Source: CAG-877 sp963660495
Lineage (GTDB): Bacteria > Bacillota_I > Bacilli_A > RF39 > UBA660
Direction of reading: 5' to 3'
DNA length: 7,481 bases
Assembly (NCBI GenBank): GCA_963660495.1
Contig: CAVKYO010000029.1
Span: forward strand, 1-7,481
Position 1 is the first letter of the stretch. The number at the start of each line of letters is the position of its first letter. Positions 1-6,243 of the stretch are shown one piece after another. The position numbers and the translations under genes were made by a program. The notes below the pieces were generated by a model that ran no database searches, was not told where the DNA came from, and saw only the letters and a program-made list of their open reading frames with translations.

Positions 1-442
1 GTAATGAATCTCTTTGTCTTTGAAGCTCTCTAACACTCCATTTAGAATTGATACATTCATTTATATAAAAATTTCTTTTAGTTTCTTCCTCTATTTTTAA
101 TATTTCTAAATAATGAGACCAACTTAATTTGGCAGACACTGTCTTCCAAATTGGATACATTAGATAAAATTTTCTCATAGTTCGTAAATTTCTTGAAGAA
201 AATCCTTTACCAAATTCATTAGTTAGCTTTTGAGATAACTTTTCAAGTACTGAATCACCATAACTTGCTCTTTCATCACCTTGTTGTATTTCCATAATTG
301 CTTTTCCTATATTCCAATACAAATTAAGCATTTCCGTATTTACAGTTTGATAAACTTTATTTCTACTATTTATAACTAAATCTTTAATATTATCAAAAAC
401 ATTATTTACTTCATTATCATTATTTATTAATTTATTGTTCAT
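1..442 (-). CDS. DUF1016 / YhcG-family protein (putative PDDEXK nuclease), N-terminal part, cut by window edge
   Basis: The 147 complete codons that are visible read as the N-terminal domain of the DUF1016 (YhcG) family. Family-like features are LYWNIGKAI (residues 41-49), a segment around GKGFSSRNLRTMRKFY (78-93), LSWSHYLEILKI (107-118), and FYINECINSKWSVRELQRQ (125-143). Full members are about 330-380 residues and carry a C-terminal PDDEXK nuclease-like domain, which would lie beyond the left edge, so catalytic residues cannot be checked. The family is often found near restriction-modification and other accessory genes; its exact role is poorly defined. The start at 442 is chosen because GGAGG (453-449) lies 6 nt upstream. 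An in-frame ATG at 448 touches the GGAGG and is unlikely to be used. A candidate promoter lies at 486-514. No frameshift is seen in the visible part. Family assignment is strong; activity and role are inferred. Confidence 0.85.
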   Translation of the reverse strand, partial: MNNKLINNDNEVNNVFDNIKDLVINSRNKVYQTVNTEMLNLYWNIGKAIMEIQQGDERASYGDSVLEKLSQKLTNEFGKGFSSRNLRTMRKFYLMYPIWKTVSAKLSWSHYLEILKIEEETKRNFYINECINSKWSVRELQRQRDSL

Positions 443-485
443 TAACATCCTCCAATCCTTTATATATAAAGACTTCATCAGCAAA

Positions 486-514
486 ATTATATAATAAACA
501 TAATATTTTTTCCA
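486..514 (-). promoter_or_regulatory. Candidate sigma-A promoter for the DUF1016 gene
   Basis: On the minus strand TGGAAA (514-509, 4 of 6 matches to the -35 consensus) is separated by 17 nt from a perfect TATAAT (491-486). Transcription would start near 479, giving a leader of about 37 nt before the ATG at 442. The perfect -10 and exact spacing support it, but such AT-rich DNA produces TATAAT by chance. The dismutase gene on the other strand has no equally good promoter here. The best plus-strand option is TTGAAA at 523-528 with TACAAT at 544-549, and its 15 nt spacer is too short to be convincing. Confidence 0.45.
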
Positions 515-566
515 TATTTCCATTGAAATTTAATAATATTTATTACAATTCACATACAATTAAATG

Positions 567-574
567 AGAGGAGA
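567..574 (+). promoter_or_regulatory. Ribosome binding site that sets the sodA start
   Basis: AGAGGAGA contains GGAG at 570-573, 5 nt before the ATG at 579. The upstream in-frame ATG at 564-566 overlaps the left edge of this site and has no site of its own. The five-residue extension it would add is not expected in this family. Confidence 0.75.
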
Positions 575-578
575 ATTT

Positions 579-1184
579 ATGTATCAGTTACAAGAACTAC
601 CCTATAACTTCCAAGACTTTGAGCCTTATATAGATACTCATACTTTAGGTCTACACTATAACAAACATCAAAAAACTTATCTAAATAACTTAAATAAGCT
701 TTTACAAAAAAATAATTATAACTATAAATATCCTATTGAAGAATTAATATTTCATGTAAACGAATTCAATAAAAATGATCAAGAAGATATTTTATTTAAT
801 CTAGGTGGAGTCATTAACCATGACCTATACTGGAAAAGTATAAAACCTAAAAATCAACAAAAACCTACTGGTAATTTACAAAAACAAATTGAAAAACAAT
901 ACACTTCATATGAAAACTTATTAAATCTGCTAAAAGAAAGTGCTCTTAAAGTTAAAGGTTCCGGTTACACATTCTTAGTAATCGGCAATAACAACACTCT
1001 TGATATAGTAAATACCAAGAACCAAGAAAGTCCCTTACTATCTGGCTACTTTCCTATTCTAGCAATTGATCTATGGGAACATGCCTACTACATAAATTAT
1101 GAAAATGAACGTGCTAGATATCTTGATAATTTAGAACCATTATTAGACTTTACATATGCAAATAGTATCTACAACAGTAAATAA
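579..1184 (+). CDS. sodA: Superoxide dismutase, Mn type (Fe/Mn family)
   Basis: Cytoplasmic Fe/Mn superoxide dismutase of 201 residues, the usual family length, converting superoxide to peroxide and oxygen. All four metal ligands are present: His26 (LHYNKH), His81 (NHDLYW), Asp164 and His168 (DLWEHAYY). His30 and Tyr34 of the active-site gateway are also kept. Gly77 together with Gln149 (NQESPLL) is the Mn-type pattern; Fe enzymes usually carry the outer-sphere Gln near position 77, so Mn or cambialistic use is inferred. It is unusual in lacking Trp in the GSGWxW motif (Tyr130 and Phe132 here) and in the C-terminal NW motif. It is also rich in Asn and Lys. The start at 579 is preferred because GGAG (570-573) lies 5 nt upstream; the in-frame ATG at 564 precedes that site. 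It has no signal peptide. It is the only plus-strand gene and converges on the amidotransferase gene with a 16 nt gap. Confidence 0.92.
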   Translation: MYQLQELPYNFQDFEPYIDTHTLGLHYNKHQKTYLNNLNKLLQKNNYNYKYPIEELIFHVNEFNKNDQEDILFNLGGVINHDLYWKSIKPKNQQKPTGNLQKQIEKQYTSYENLLNLLKESALKVKGSGYTFLVIGNNNTLDIVNTKNQESPLLSGYFPILAIDLWEHAYYINYENERARYLDNLEPLLDFTYANSIYNSK

Positions 1185-1202
1185 TAAATTTACTGTTTTT
1201 TT
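1173..1202 (+). terminator. Rho-independent terminator of sodA, overlapping its stop codon
   Basis: AACAGTAAAT (1173-1182) pairs perfectly with ATTTACTGTT (1188-1197) around a 5 nt loop, and the T tract runs from 1196 to 1202. The stop codon TAA (1182-1184) lies at the top of the stem and in the loop. The T tract reaches into the stop codon (1203-1201) of the converging gene. Read on the minus strand, the hairpin has no T tract after it, so it should mainly stop plus-strand transcripts. Confidence 0.75.
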
Positions 1203-1791
1203 ATGAAGAAACAAACTCTTCCAATATTTTTCTACTATTAACATCATAGTCAAGCATCCTCTCCGGATGCCATTGAACACCTATCCGAAAAATGTCTCCA
1301 CAACCTTCTACTACCTCAATTAGTCCATCATTAGAATATCCAGAAATAATAAATTTATAACTATTTTTAACAGTCTGAAGATGATGAGAATTAACAAGTA
1401 GCTTATCTTTGCCAAGTAACTTCATTAATTTACCAGGTTTCAAATAAACACTATGAACATATTTTTCATCACTATTATGACTAGAATTATTAATAGGAAT
1501 TAACTCATCATCACTACCATATAAAGCCATTGACTGCATACCTTGACATATTCCAAGTAATTTTAAATTATTATTTATTGCATACTCTATTAAATAAAAG
1601 TCTAATGGTCCTACTTCATAACCACCAGTAAGTAAAATACCATTAACATCTTTTAATAAAGATTCCACCTCTTTAATATCATAACTATCTTTAATTAAAA
1701 CAACTTCTCCTAAAAATCTTTCTATTCCTTTAATATAATATTCATTCGCTAAATCTGAATTTTCTTTTCTAATTAAAACAGCTATCTTCAT
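1201..1791 (-). CDS. Class I glutamine amidotransferase-like / gamma-glutamyl hydrolase (peptidase C26, PuuD-like)
   Basis: A 196-residue class I glutamine amidotransferase fold, closest by motif to the C26 gamma-glutamyl hydrolases. Visible elements are GILLTGG (51-57), the nucleophile elbow LLGICQGMQ with Cys82, NSHHLQ (134-139, the NSxHxQ signature of PuuD-type enzymes), and GVQWHPE with His175 and Glu177. A complete Cys-His-Glu triad is therefore present. PuuD is about 250 residues; this protein is shorter mainly between the TGG loop and the elbow, so the substrate may differ. It lies downstream of ddl and murF, which suggests action on a gamma-glutamyl bond such as the gamma-D-Glu link of wall peptides, but that is only inference. 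A GatD-like amidotransferase is an alternative, although GatD works with MurT and no MurT is visible. No Shine-Dalgarno site precedes the ATG at 1791, and a terminator hairpin ends about 10 nt upstream. Confidence 0.8.
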   Translation of the reverse strand: MKIAVLIRKENSDLANEYYIKGIERFLGEVVLIKDSYDIKEVESLLKDVNGILLTGGYEVGPLDFYLIEYAINNNLKLLGICQGMQSMALYGSDDELIPINNSSHNSDEKYVHSVYLKPGKLMKLLGKDKLLVNSHHLQTVKNSYKFIISGYSNDGLIEVVEGCGDIFRIGVQWHPERMLDYDVNSRKILEEFVSS

Positions 1792-1800
1792 ATAACATAT

Positions 1801-1831
1801 AAAAAGAGAAGTTATCTTAACTTCCCTTTTT
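1801..1831 (-). terminator. Terminator or attenuator hairpin at the 3' end of ddl
   Basis: On the minus strand a 14-position stem with one mismatch (1825 against 1807) forms between 1831-1818 and 1814-1801 around a 3 nt loop. It ends in CTTTTT, which supplies the U tract. The ddl stop codon (1814-1812) is the first three bases of the descending arm. It should end the hydrolase-murF-ddl transcript at least partly. The amidotransferase gene starts only 10 nt further on, so it needs read-through or its own start signal. Confidence 0.65.
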
Positions 1832-3035
1832 CTCCCTTCATACCTTTAACTCCACCTGATGCTGCAAAACCTTGTAAAATATTAGTATCAAAAGAATGAG
1901 TCTTACTTATTCTCTTCTTATAATCCTTAATACCAATATTAATCATTTCATCTAATAAATCAGTAAAGTTAATACCTTTAGCGTCCCATAAATAGAAAGC
2001 CAAACTACCAGGAATAGAATTTATTTCATTAATATAAACTTTATTAGTTTTTTCATCTATCAAGAAATCAATACGTGAATTTCCTGCTGAACCTAAAGCC
2101 TTAAATGCTTTAACAGCAACTTCTTCTATTTCCTTACGCATCTTATCAGTTAAATCAGCTGGTAATTTTCTATTTGTAGAAGCCATACCCTTAGAAGATT
2201 TAACTGGAGTTTTTCCACCTTTTAATTTACCATTCTTTCCGCCACCAATATATTTATCAGCATAAGTTAAGAACTTATTACCAGATAATACTTCTTCAAT
2301 TTCACTAACTTTTTGATGTTCATAATTACCCATAACAGCAATATTAACTTCTTTTAAATTCTCTACAACTTCTTCAACAACAATTTTAGAATCATATTGA
2401 ATAGCCTCATCTATACCATCAATTAACATCTCTTCATTTTCACAAACACTAATACCAACTGATGAACCAGTAGTAGCAGGTTTTACAATAACTGGATATT
2501 TAAGTTTTTCTATCTTTTTAATAACAGCATCTCTATCACGTTTATAATCAATATCATAAAACCAAGTATATTTAGTCATTGGTAAATCACAACTAGCCCA
2601 AACATCTTTCATAAAAGCTTTATCTTGTCCTACAACACCAGCATAAACATTAGGTCCTACATAAGGAACACCAATAGTTTGTAAATATCCTTGTAATACA
2701 CCATCTTCCACATTAGTACCATGAACTATTGGGAAAGCAATATCAATTTCCTTGACAACAGTTTTAGGAAATTTCTTCTTTTGTAATACATAACTTCCAT
2801 TCTTATAATATAAAACTACATTCTTAGCATACTTTTTAATTAAAGATAAATCTTGATATACATCTATATCTTTTAACATATCACCAGTATACCATTCTCT
2901 ATTCTTTGTAATATATATTGGTATAATTTCATATTTATCTTGATCCATTTTATTCATAGCTTGAATAGCTGTAATAATACTTACCTCGTGTTCTACAGTT
3001 TCTCCACCAAAAATAACACCAACTTTTATTCTCAT
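1812..3035 (-). CDS. ddl: D-alanine--D-alanine ligase
   Basis: Cytoplasmic ATP-grasp ligase that joins two D-alanines for the wall precursor. Motifs in order are FGGETVEHEVS (9-19) of the N-terminal D-Ala site, VKPATTGSSVGIS (184-196) of the ATP-grasp loop, the adenine hinge VVEEVV (219-224), YADKY (258-262) in the omega loop, RIDF (321-324), and INEINSIPGS (335-344) with metal ligands Glu337 and Asn339. Tyr262 matches the omega-loop tyrosine of D-Ala-D-Ala enzymes, so a VanA-type D-lactate ligase is unlikely. At 407 residues it is longer than DdlB (about 306) or DdlA (about 364). The extra length includes a Gly/Lys-rich insertion after YADKY (263-283) and a basic tail with FDTNIL (382-387) and repeated KG (398-405). 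AGGAGGAG (3050-3043) lies 7 nt before the ATG and overlaps the murF stop codon, with a 13 nt gap between genes. It is probably translated from the murF transcript. Confidence 0.95.
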   Translation of the reverse strand: MRIKVGVIFGGETVEHEVSIITAIQAMNKMDQDKYEIIPIYITKNREWYTGDMLKDIDVYQDLSLIKKYAKNVVLYYKNGSYVLQKKKFPKTVVKEIDIAFPIVHGTNVEDGVLQGYLQTIGVPYVGPNVYAGVVGQDKAFMKDVWASCDLPMTKYTWFYDIDYKRDRDAVIKKIEKLKYPVIVKPATTGSSVGISVCENEEMLIDGIDEAIQYDSKIVVEEVVENLKEVNIAVMGNYEHQKVSEIEEVLSGNKFLTYADKYIGGGKNGKLKGGKTPVKSSKGMASTNRKLPADLTDKMRKEIEEVAVKAFKALGSAGNSRIDFLIDEKTNKVYINEINSIPGSLAFYLWDAKGINFTDLLDEMINIGIKDYKKRISKTHSFDTNILQGFAASGGVKGMKGEKGKLR

Positions 3036-3042
3036 TTTCTAA

Positions 3043-3050
3043 CTCCTCCT
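3043..3050 (-). promoter_or_regulatory. Strong ribosome binding site of ddl overlapping the murF stop codon
   Basis: AGGAGGAG on the minus strand shares bases with the murF TAG (3051-3049) and is 7 nt from the ddl ATG. The overlap suggests coupled translation of murF and ddl. Confidence 0.8.
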
Positions 3051-4668
3051 ACTCATTATATGTATCTGGCAAATCATTTTCAAATAATGCATATATATCA
3101 TCTTTGCCATTATATAAACCATTAATAAAAGCATATGCTTCTCTTACATCATTAAATACTATAATTTTATCTTTGTCAAATCCTTTAGTTATTAAACCTT
3201 CATATATAGGCTTAGTTTTATTTTCACCTATAAGAATAGCATAATCAACCTTTGCTATTTCAGCAATTTCTTCTCCAAACTCTTTATTATAAAAAGTTTC
3301 CTTCTCACCAAGTTCAACCATTCCAGGTGTAACAATAACTTTAATACCATCCATCATACTAAGTACTGAACATGCATTTTTAGCACCAACTGGATTAGAA
3401 TTATAAGCATCATCAATTTGATAGAAATTACCAAGTTTCTTAAGTTCCAAACGATGTTCAACAGGTCTAACTAATTTAACAGCACTAATAAGCTCATCCA
3501 TTGAAATACCAAATTCACGTCCTAAAGCAACACTAGCTAAAATATTATATACATTATGTTGCCCTAATAACTTAGTCTCAAAATGATATTTTTTTTCATT
3601 ATCTTTAAATACTATATCAAAACTTGTCCCTTTACCAGAACATTTAATATTTAAAGCCCTAACATCTGCATCAATATTTTTAATACCAATCCAAATAACT
3701 CTTACATCATTTTTTAATTTATAATTAACTTGTTTAGTATCATCACCATTTAAAACAGCAATACCATCTTTAGGTAAAGATTCTATCAATTCAAACTTAG
3801 CCGAAATTATATTTTCCTCACTACCAAATGATTCTAAATGAGCTGTTCCTATTGTTGTAAGAATACCATACTTAGGTTTAACAAAATTACATAATCCTTT
3901 TATTTCCCCTCTAACATAAGCACCCATTTCAGCTATAAAAATATCTGTAAATTTATCTAAATTATTATTAATAGTCATCATTAAACCATAATAAGTATTT
4001 AAATTTTTAGGTGTTGCTAAAGCATTATATTTAACATTTAAAATATCACTTAAAATATTCTTTGAACTTGTCTTACCATAACTACCAGTAATACCAATAA
4101 CCTTTAAATTATTCATACTTCTTAACTTATTAATTGCTTTTCTTTTATAATGATAATAAACCAGTTTTTCAACTGGAGAATTAATAATATTTGCCATAAA
4201 TACTACAAAGGTATTTAAATAAATCAAAATACCCTCAATTAAAATACCCTTCCAAAAGAACTCTTCACCATTAATATTATAATAAGCAAATACTAAAGGT
4301 ATTAAATATAATATGCATATTGTAACTAAAAGTCTTTTAATTCTCTTTGTCACAACTAAAGGCTTTTTATTTTGATCAGTTTCAATTTTCATCTTCCATT
4401 TATACCCTAATATAAACATCAAAATAATTACTGCTATTAACATAACAATTGAAAAATATTTAACATCAAACATAACAAATGCTTCAATTGATAAAATCGC
4501 CACAATTATTAAGTCTAAGTCAACAAACTGAACTTTATTTTTAATTAACCAGTTTATATAACGATTATTCTCATTATAAAGATTCTGTTGTAACATATGT
4601 AAAGATCTTTTTGTCTTATAAAACAGTAAAAAGATAATTGCTAAAATTAATAAAATTTTTATAATCAT
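3049..4668 (-). CDS. murF: Membrane-anchored MurF-like Mur ligase (UDP-MurNAc-tripeptide--D-Ala-D-Ala ligase)
   Basis: A 539-residue Mur ligase. The catalytic part has GITGSYGKTS (192-201, ATP P-loop), IAEMG (245-249), GTAHLESFGS followed by AKFE (274-293, containing Lys291), LLGQHNVYN (367-375), HRLE (405-408) and DDAYNSNP (419-426). The last is characteristic of MurF and points to D-Ala-D-Ala addition. The C-terminal FENDLPDTY (529-537) is also family-like. The first 180 residues are not the usual soluble UDP-sugar-binding domain. They form about five hydrophobic segments (3-18, 48-66, 70-89, 112-130, 140-160), with basic residues after the first. The ligase core therefore sits on the membrane, probably on the cytoplasmic face. 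GGAG (4684-4681) lies inside the last codons of the hydrolase gene, 12 nt from the ATG, which is long. ddl follows 13 nt downstream, so the D-Ala-D-Ala maker and user are adjacent. The motifs make the MurF assignment likely; the meaning of the anchor is unknown. Confidence 0.88.
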   Translation of the reverse strand: MIIKILLILAIIFLLFYKTKRSLHMLQQNLYNENNRYINWLIKNKVQFVDLDLIIVAILSIEAFVMFDVKYFSIVMLIAVIILMFILGYKWKMKIETDQNKKPLVVTKRIKRLLVTICILYLIPLVFAYYNINGEEFFWKGILIEGILIYLNTFVVFMANIINSPVEKLVYYHYKRKAINKLRSMNNLKVIGITGSYGKTSSKNILSDILNVKYNALATPKNLNTYYGLMMTINNNLDKFTDIFIAEMGAYVRGEIKGLCNFVKPKYGILTTIGTAHLESFGSEENIISAKFELIESLPKDGIAVLNGDDTKQVNYKLKNDVRVIWIGIKNIDADVRALNIKCSGKGTSFDIVFKDNEKKYHFETKLLGQHNVYNILASVALGREFGISMDELISAVKLVRPVEHRLELKKLGNFYQIDDAYNSNPVGAKNACSVLSMMDGIKVIVTPGMVELGEKETFYNKEFGEEIAEIAKVDYAILIGENKTKPIYEGLITKGFDKDKIIVFNDVREAYAFINGLYNGKDDIYALFENDLPDTYNE

Positions 4669-4674
4669 ACTATA

Positions 4675-5403
4675 CTAATTCTCCTTTAAAAAACTATTTA
4701 ATATATTAATAACTTGCCCTAAGTTTTCTAAATAAGCATAATGAGTACCTGGTAAAATTATTAATGCCGCATCAATCATTATTTTTTCTAATTCTCTTGC
4801 TTCATTAACAGGAGCTTCAGTATCTGCCTCACCCCAGATAAGCAAAGTTGGCTCTTCTATTTGTCTAGCATAAGAAGATAAGTCTTCATTAATAACATTA
4901 ACTAATATTTGTCTCATTATTGGACTAGCAGCTTTATAATCTCTAGAACCAATATATTTTTTCATTTCTTCGCCCAATTTATCCATACCAGGTAAAGTTT
5001 TTATTTTTTTTAAAATTCTTGTTGATAAAGGTAATTTTTTTTCTTCTCTTATACAAGGACTACCAAATAATACTAATTTTTCTATCGGATTATTAGCTGA
5101 ATAACGTATCGCAACACGACCTCCAAATGAATGTCCCATAACAATAGGTTTTCTAATATTAAGCTTTTTAACTAAACTCTCAATTAACAAACTATACTCA
5201 TCAATTGTCCAAGGAGTACTAGGTTCATCACTTTCACCAAAGCCTGGAAAATCTATAATTGTAATTCTATGATTACTACATAAATTATCACCCAATGGTC
5301 TCATCATTTGAATGTTTTGTCCCCATCCATGTAGTAAAAGAATATCTTTTCCTTCACCATATTGTATGTAATTAACTTCTACATTATTTATATTTATTTT
5401 CAT
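4675..5403 (-). CDS. Alpha/beta hydrolase
   Basis: A 242-residue alpha/beta-hydrolase fold protein with all expected parts: oxyanion-loop HGWGQ (25-29), DFPGFGES (51-58), nucleophile elbow GHSFGG with Ser92 (90-95), WGEADTEAP with Asp194 (190-198), and GTHYAYLE with His221 (219-226). A cap region of helices spans about 120-180. There is no signal peptide or membrane helix, so it is cytoplasmic. The substrate cannot be told from sequence. It is first in a tight group with murF (6 nt gap) and ddl, so a link to wall precursor metabolism is possible but unproven; the superfamily is also common as a promiscuous esterase. AGGTGA (5415-5410) lies 6 nt before the ATG. A good promoter (5424-5452) lies just upstream, which would leave a leader of only about 14 nt. 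Confidence 0.9.
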   Translation of the reverse strand: MKININNVEVNYIQYGEGKDILLLHGWGQNIQMMRPLGDNLCSNHRITIIDFPGFGESDEPSTPWTIDEYSLLIESLVKKLNIRKPIVMGHSFGGRVAIRYSANNPIEKLVLFGSPCIREEKKLPLSTRILKKIKTLPGMDKLGEEMKKYIGSRDYKAASPIMRQILVNVINEDLSSYARQIEEPTLLIWGEADTEAPVNEARELEKIMIDAALIILPGTHYAYLENLGQVINILNSFLKEN

Positions 5404-5423
5404 GCTTAATCACCTATACATAA

Positions 5424-5452
5424 ATTATAGCATAAATACCTATTTCCAACAA
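5424..5452 (-). promoter_or_regulatory. Sigma-A promoter of the hydrolase-murF-ddl operon
   Basis: On the minus strand TTGTTG (5452-5447) is followed by a 17 nt spacer and a perfect TATAAT (5429-5424), with TGC directly before it (extended -10). The predicted start is near 5417, about 14 nt before the ATG at 5403. A run of T directly abuts the -35. No other promoter of this quality was seen within the operon. Confidence 0.65.
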
Positions 5453-5482
5453 AAAAAATACAATAGCACCGTAAAATCATGT

Positions 5483-5513
5483 AAAAAAAAGAATGATATT
5501 ATCTATCACTCTT
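5483..5513 (-). terminator. Rho-independent terminator of the unknown-protein gene, stop codon in its loop
   Basis: On the minus strand AAGAGTGATA (5513-5504) pairs with TATCATTCTT (5498-5489), ten pairs including one G-U, around the loop GATAA. A T run to 5483 follows. The loop contains the stop codon TAA (5501-5499) of the gene it ends. It separates that gene from the hydrolase-murF-ddl operon. Confidence 0.8.
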
Positions 5514-6089
5514 AACCATAACTTTTTCCTTTTCAATTCCAAAGGTAACTTTACCATGTACAATAGTATCTGAAAAAGCATTTTTACAAATTGAATTAAA
5601 ATTATCTGCACCTTCTAATTCAAATCCTAAGCCATTAAGTCCAAGTACTAATCCAGTATAAGTAACAGGATATACTTTACCAGTAATAATTTTTGACTCT
5701 TTTTCATCATCAATTGTAAATGGTTCTAAAGAACTATCATGACCTGAAACTCCATCAATCATAACACCTAAATAATTTTTCAAAGGTCTAGCATCTTCTT
5801 TTAAAAATCCATCTGATAAAATATCCTCTTTATTGACAAAAGGATAAAAACATAAATCAAGTGACATGTCTTTAACACTTCCACCTTTAAGTTCAATTAC
5901 ATCAGCAAAAGTCGTAATTGCTACCTTAGAAAAATCAACAACTTTTCTAAATAAATCTGCTTCACTAACTTCAACATTCAAATCATAACCAAGTTCAGGT
6001 ACATATAATAGATATCTATCCTTACTTTCGGCAAGTTTCTTATACATCTTAAGTTTTTCAACACTATTAATATTATCATTTATACTCAT
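5499..6089 (-). CDS. Hypothetical protein, family not recognised
   Basis: A 196-residue protein I cannot place in a family. It is probably soluble: no signal peptide, no membrane helix and no cysteine cluster. The N-terminal third (about 5-25 and 45-65) looks helical and charged. From about 30 onward there are strand-like stretches such as RYLLYVPELGYDLNVEV and, near the end, TIVHGKVTFGIEKEKVMVK. A central acidic segment contains EPFTIDDEKESK, followed by a Gly-rich GLVLGLNGLGFELEG. The start at 6089 is preferred because GAGGA (6102-6098) lies 8 nt upstream. The in-frame ATG at 6104 runs into that site and would add five residues. It stands alone, with its own promoter (6215-6243) and terminator (5483-5513). 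The intact reading frame, good ribosome site and flanking signals make it a real gene; no function is proposed. Confidence 0.85.
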   Translation of the reverse strand: MSINDNINSVEKLKMYKKLAESKDRYLLYVPELGYDLNVEVSEADLFRKVVDFSKVAITTFADVIELKGGSVKDMSLDLCFYPFVNKEDILSDGFLKEDARPLKNYLGVMIDGVSGHDSSLEPFTIDDEKESKIITGKVYPVTYTGLVLGLNGLGFELEGADNFNSICKNAFSDTIVHGKVTFGIEKEKVMVKSDR

Positions 6090-6214
6090 ATAATCATTCC
6101 TCATTTCTTTATTTTATTATAAACTTCAACAATAAACTAATAAAAGATTATGTTAATCAATTAATTTTTATGAAACAAAAATAATAAACAGTCCTCTTTT
6201 AAATAGGTTTCTAG

Positions 6215-6243
6215 ATTATATCACAAAACAAATTTGAAGTCAA
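6215..6243 (-). promoter_or_regulatory. Strong sigma-A promoter for the unknown-protein gene
   Basis: On the minus strand TTGACT (6243-6238, 5 of 6 consensus matches) is followed by a 17 nt spacer and a perfect TATAAT (6220-6215), preceded by TGA as an extended -10. The start would be near 6208, leaving a leader of about 119 nt before the ATG at 6089. The first T bases of the -35 belong to the T tract of the upstream gene's terminator. A second TATAAT at 6121-6116 has no convincing -35 and may be chance. I see no clear riboswitch or small ORF in the leader. Confidence 0.7.

Noticed and set aside
523..549. Promoter for sodA (TTGAAA and TACAAT)
   Set aside because: The spacer is only 15 nt and the -10 is imperfect in very AT-rich DNA. 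It may be real but cannot be supported on its own.
1173..1202. Bidirectional terminator that also ends the amidotransferase transcript
   Set aside because: The hairpin has no T tract on the minus-strand exit side, so only the plus-strand direction is supported.
1812..3035. Vancomycin-resistance D-Ala-D-Lac or D-Ala-D-Ser ligase
   Set aside because: The omega loop keeps the Tyr in YADKY seen in D-Ala-D-Ala ligases, and no vanX, vanT or vanHRS-like gene is nearby.
2940..3125. A 61-codon plus-strand reading frame
   Set aside because: It lies antisense across the ddl start and the murF end, has low-complexity composition and has no ribosome site. It is a shadow of the real genes.
1201..4668. 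MurT-GatD lipid II amidation pair formed by the Mur ligase and the amidotransferase
   Set aside because: The Mur ligase has the MurF motif DDAYNSNP and a MurF-like C terminus, and the amidotransferase has a PuuD-like NSxHxQ motif and a Glu after HP. It is not fully excluded, but the evidence favours MurF and C26.
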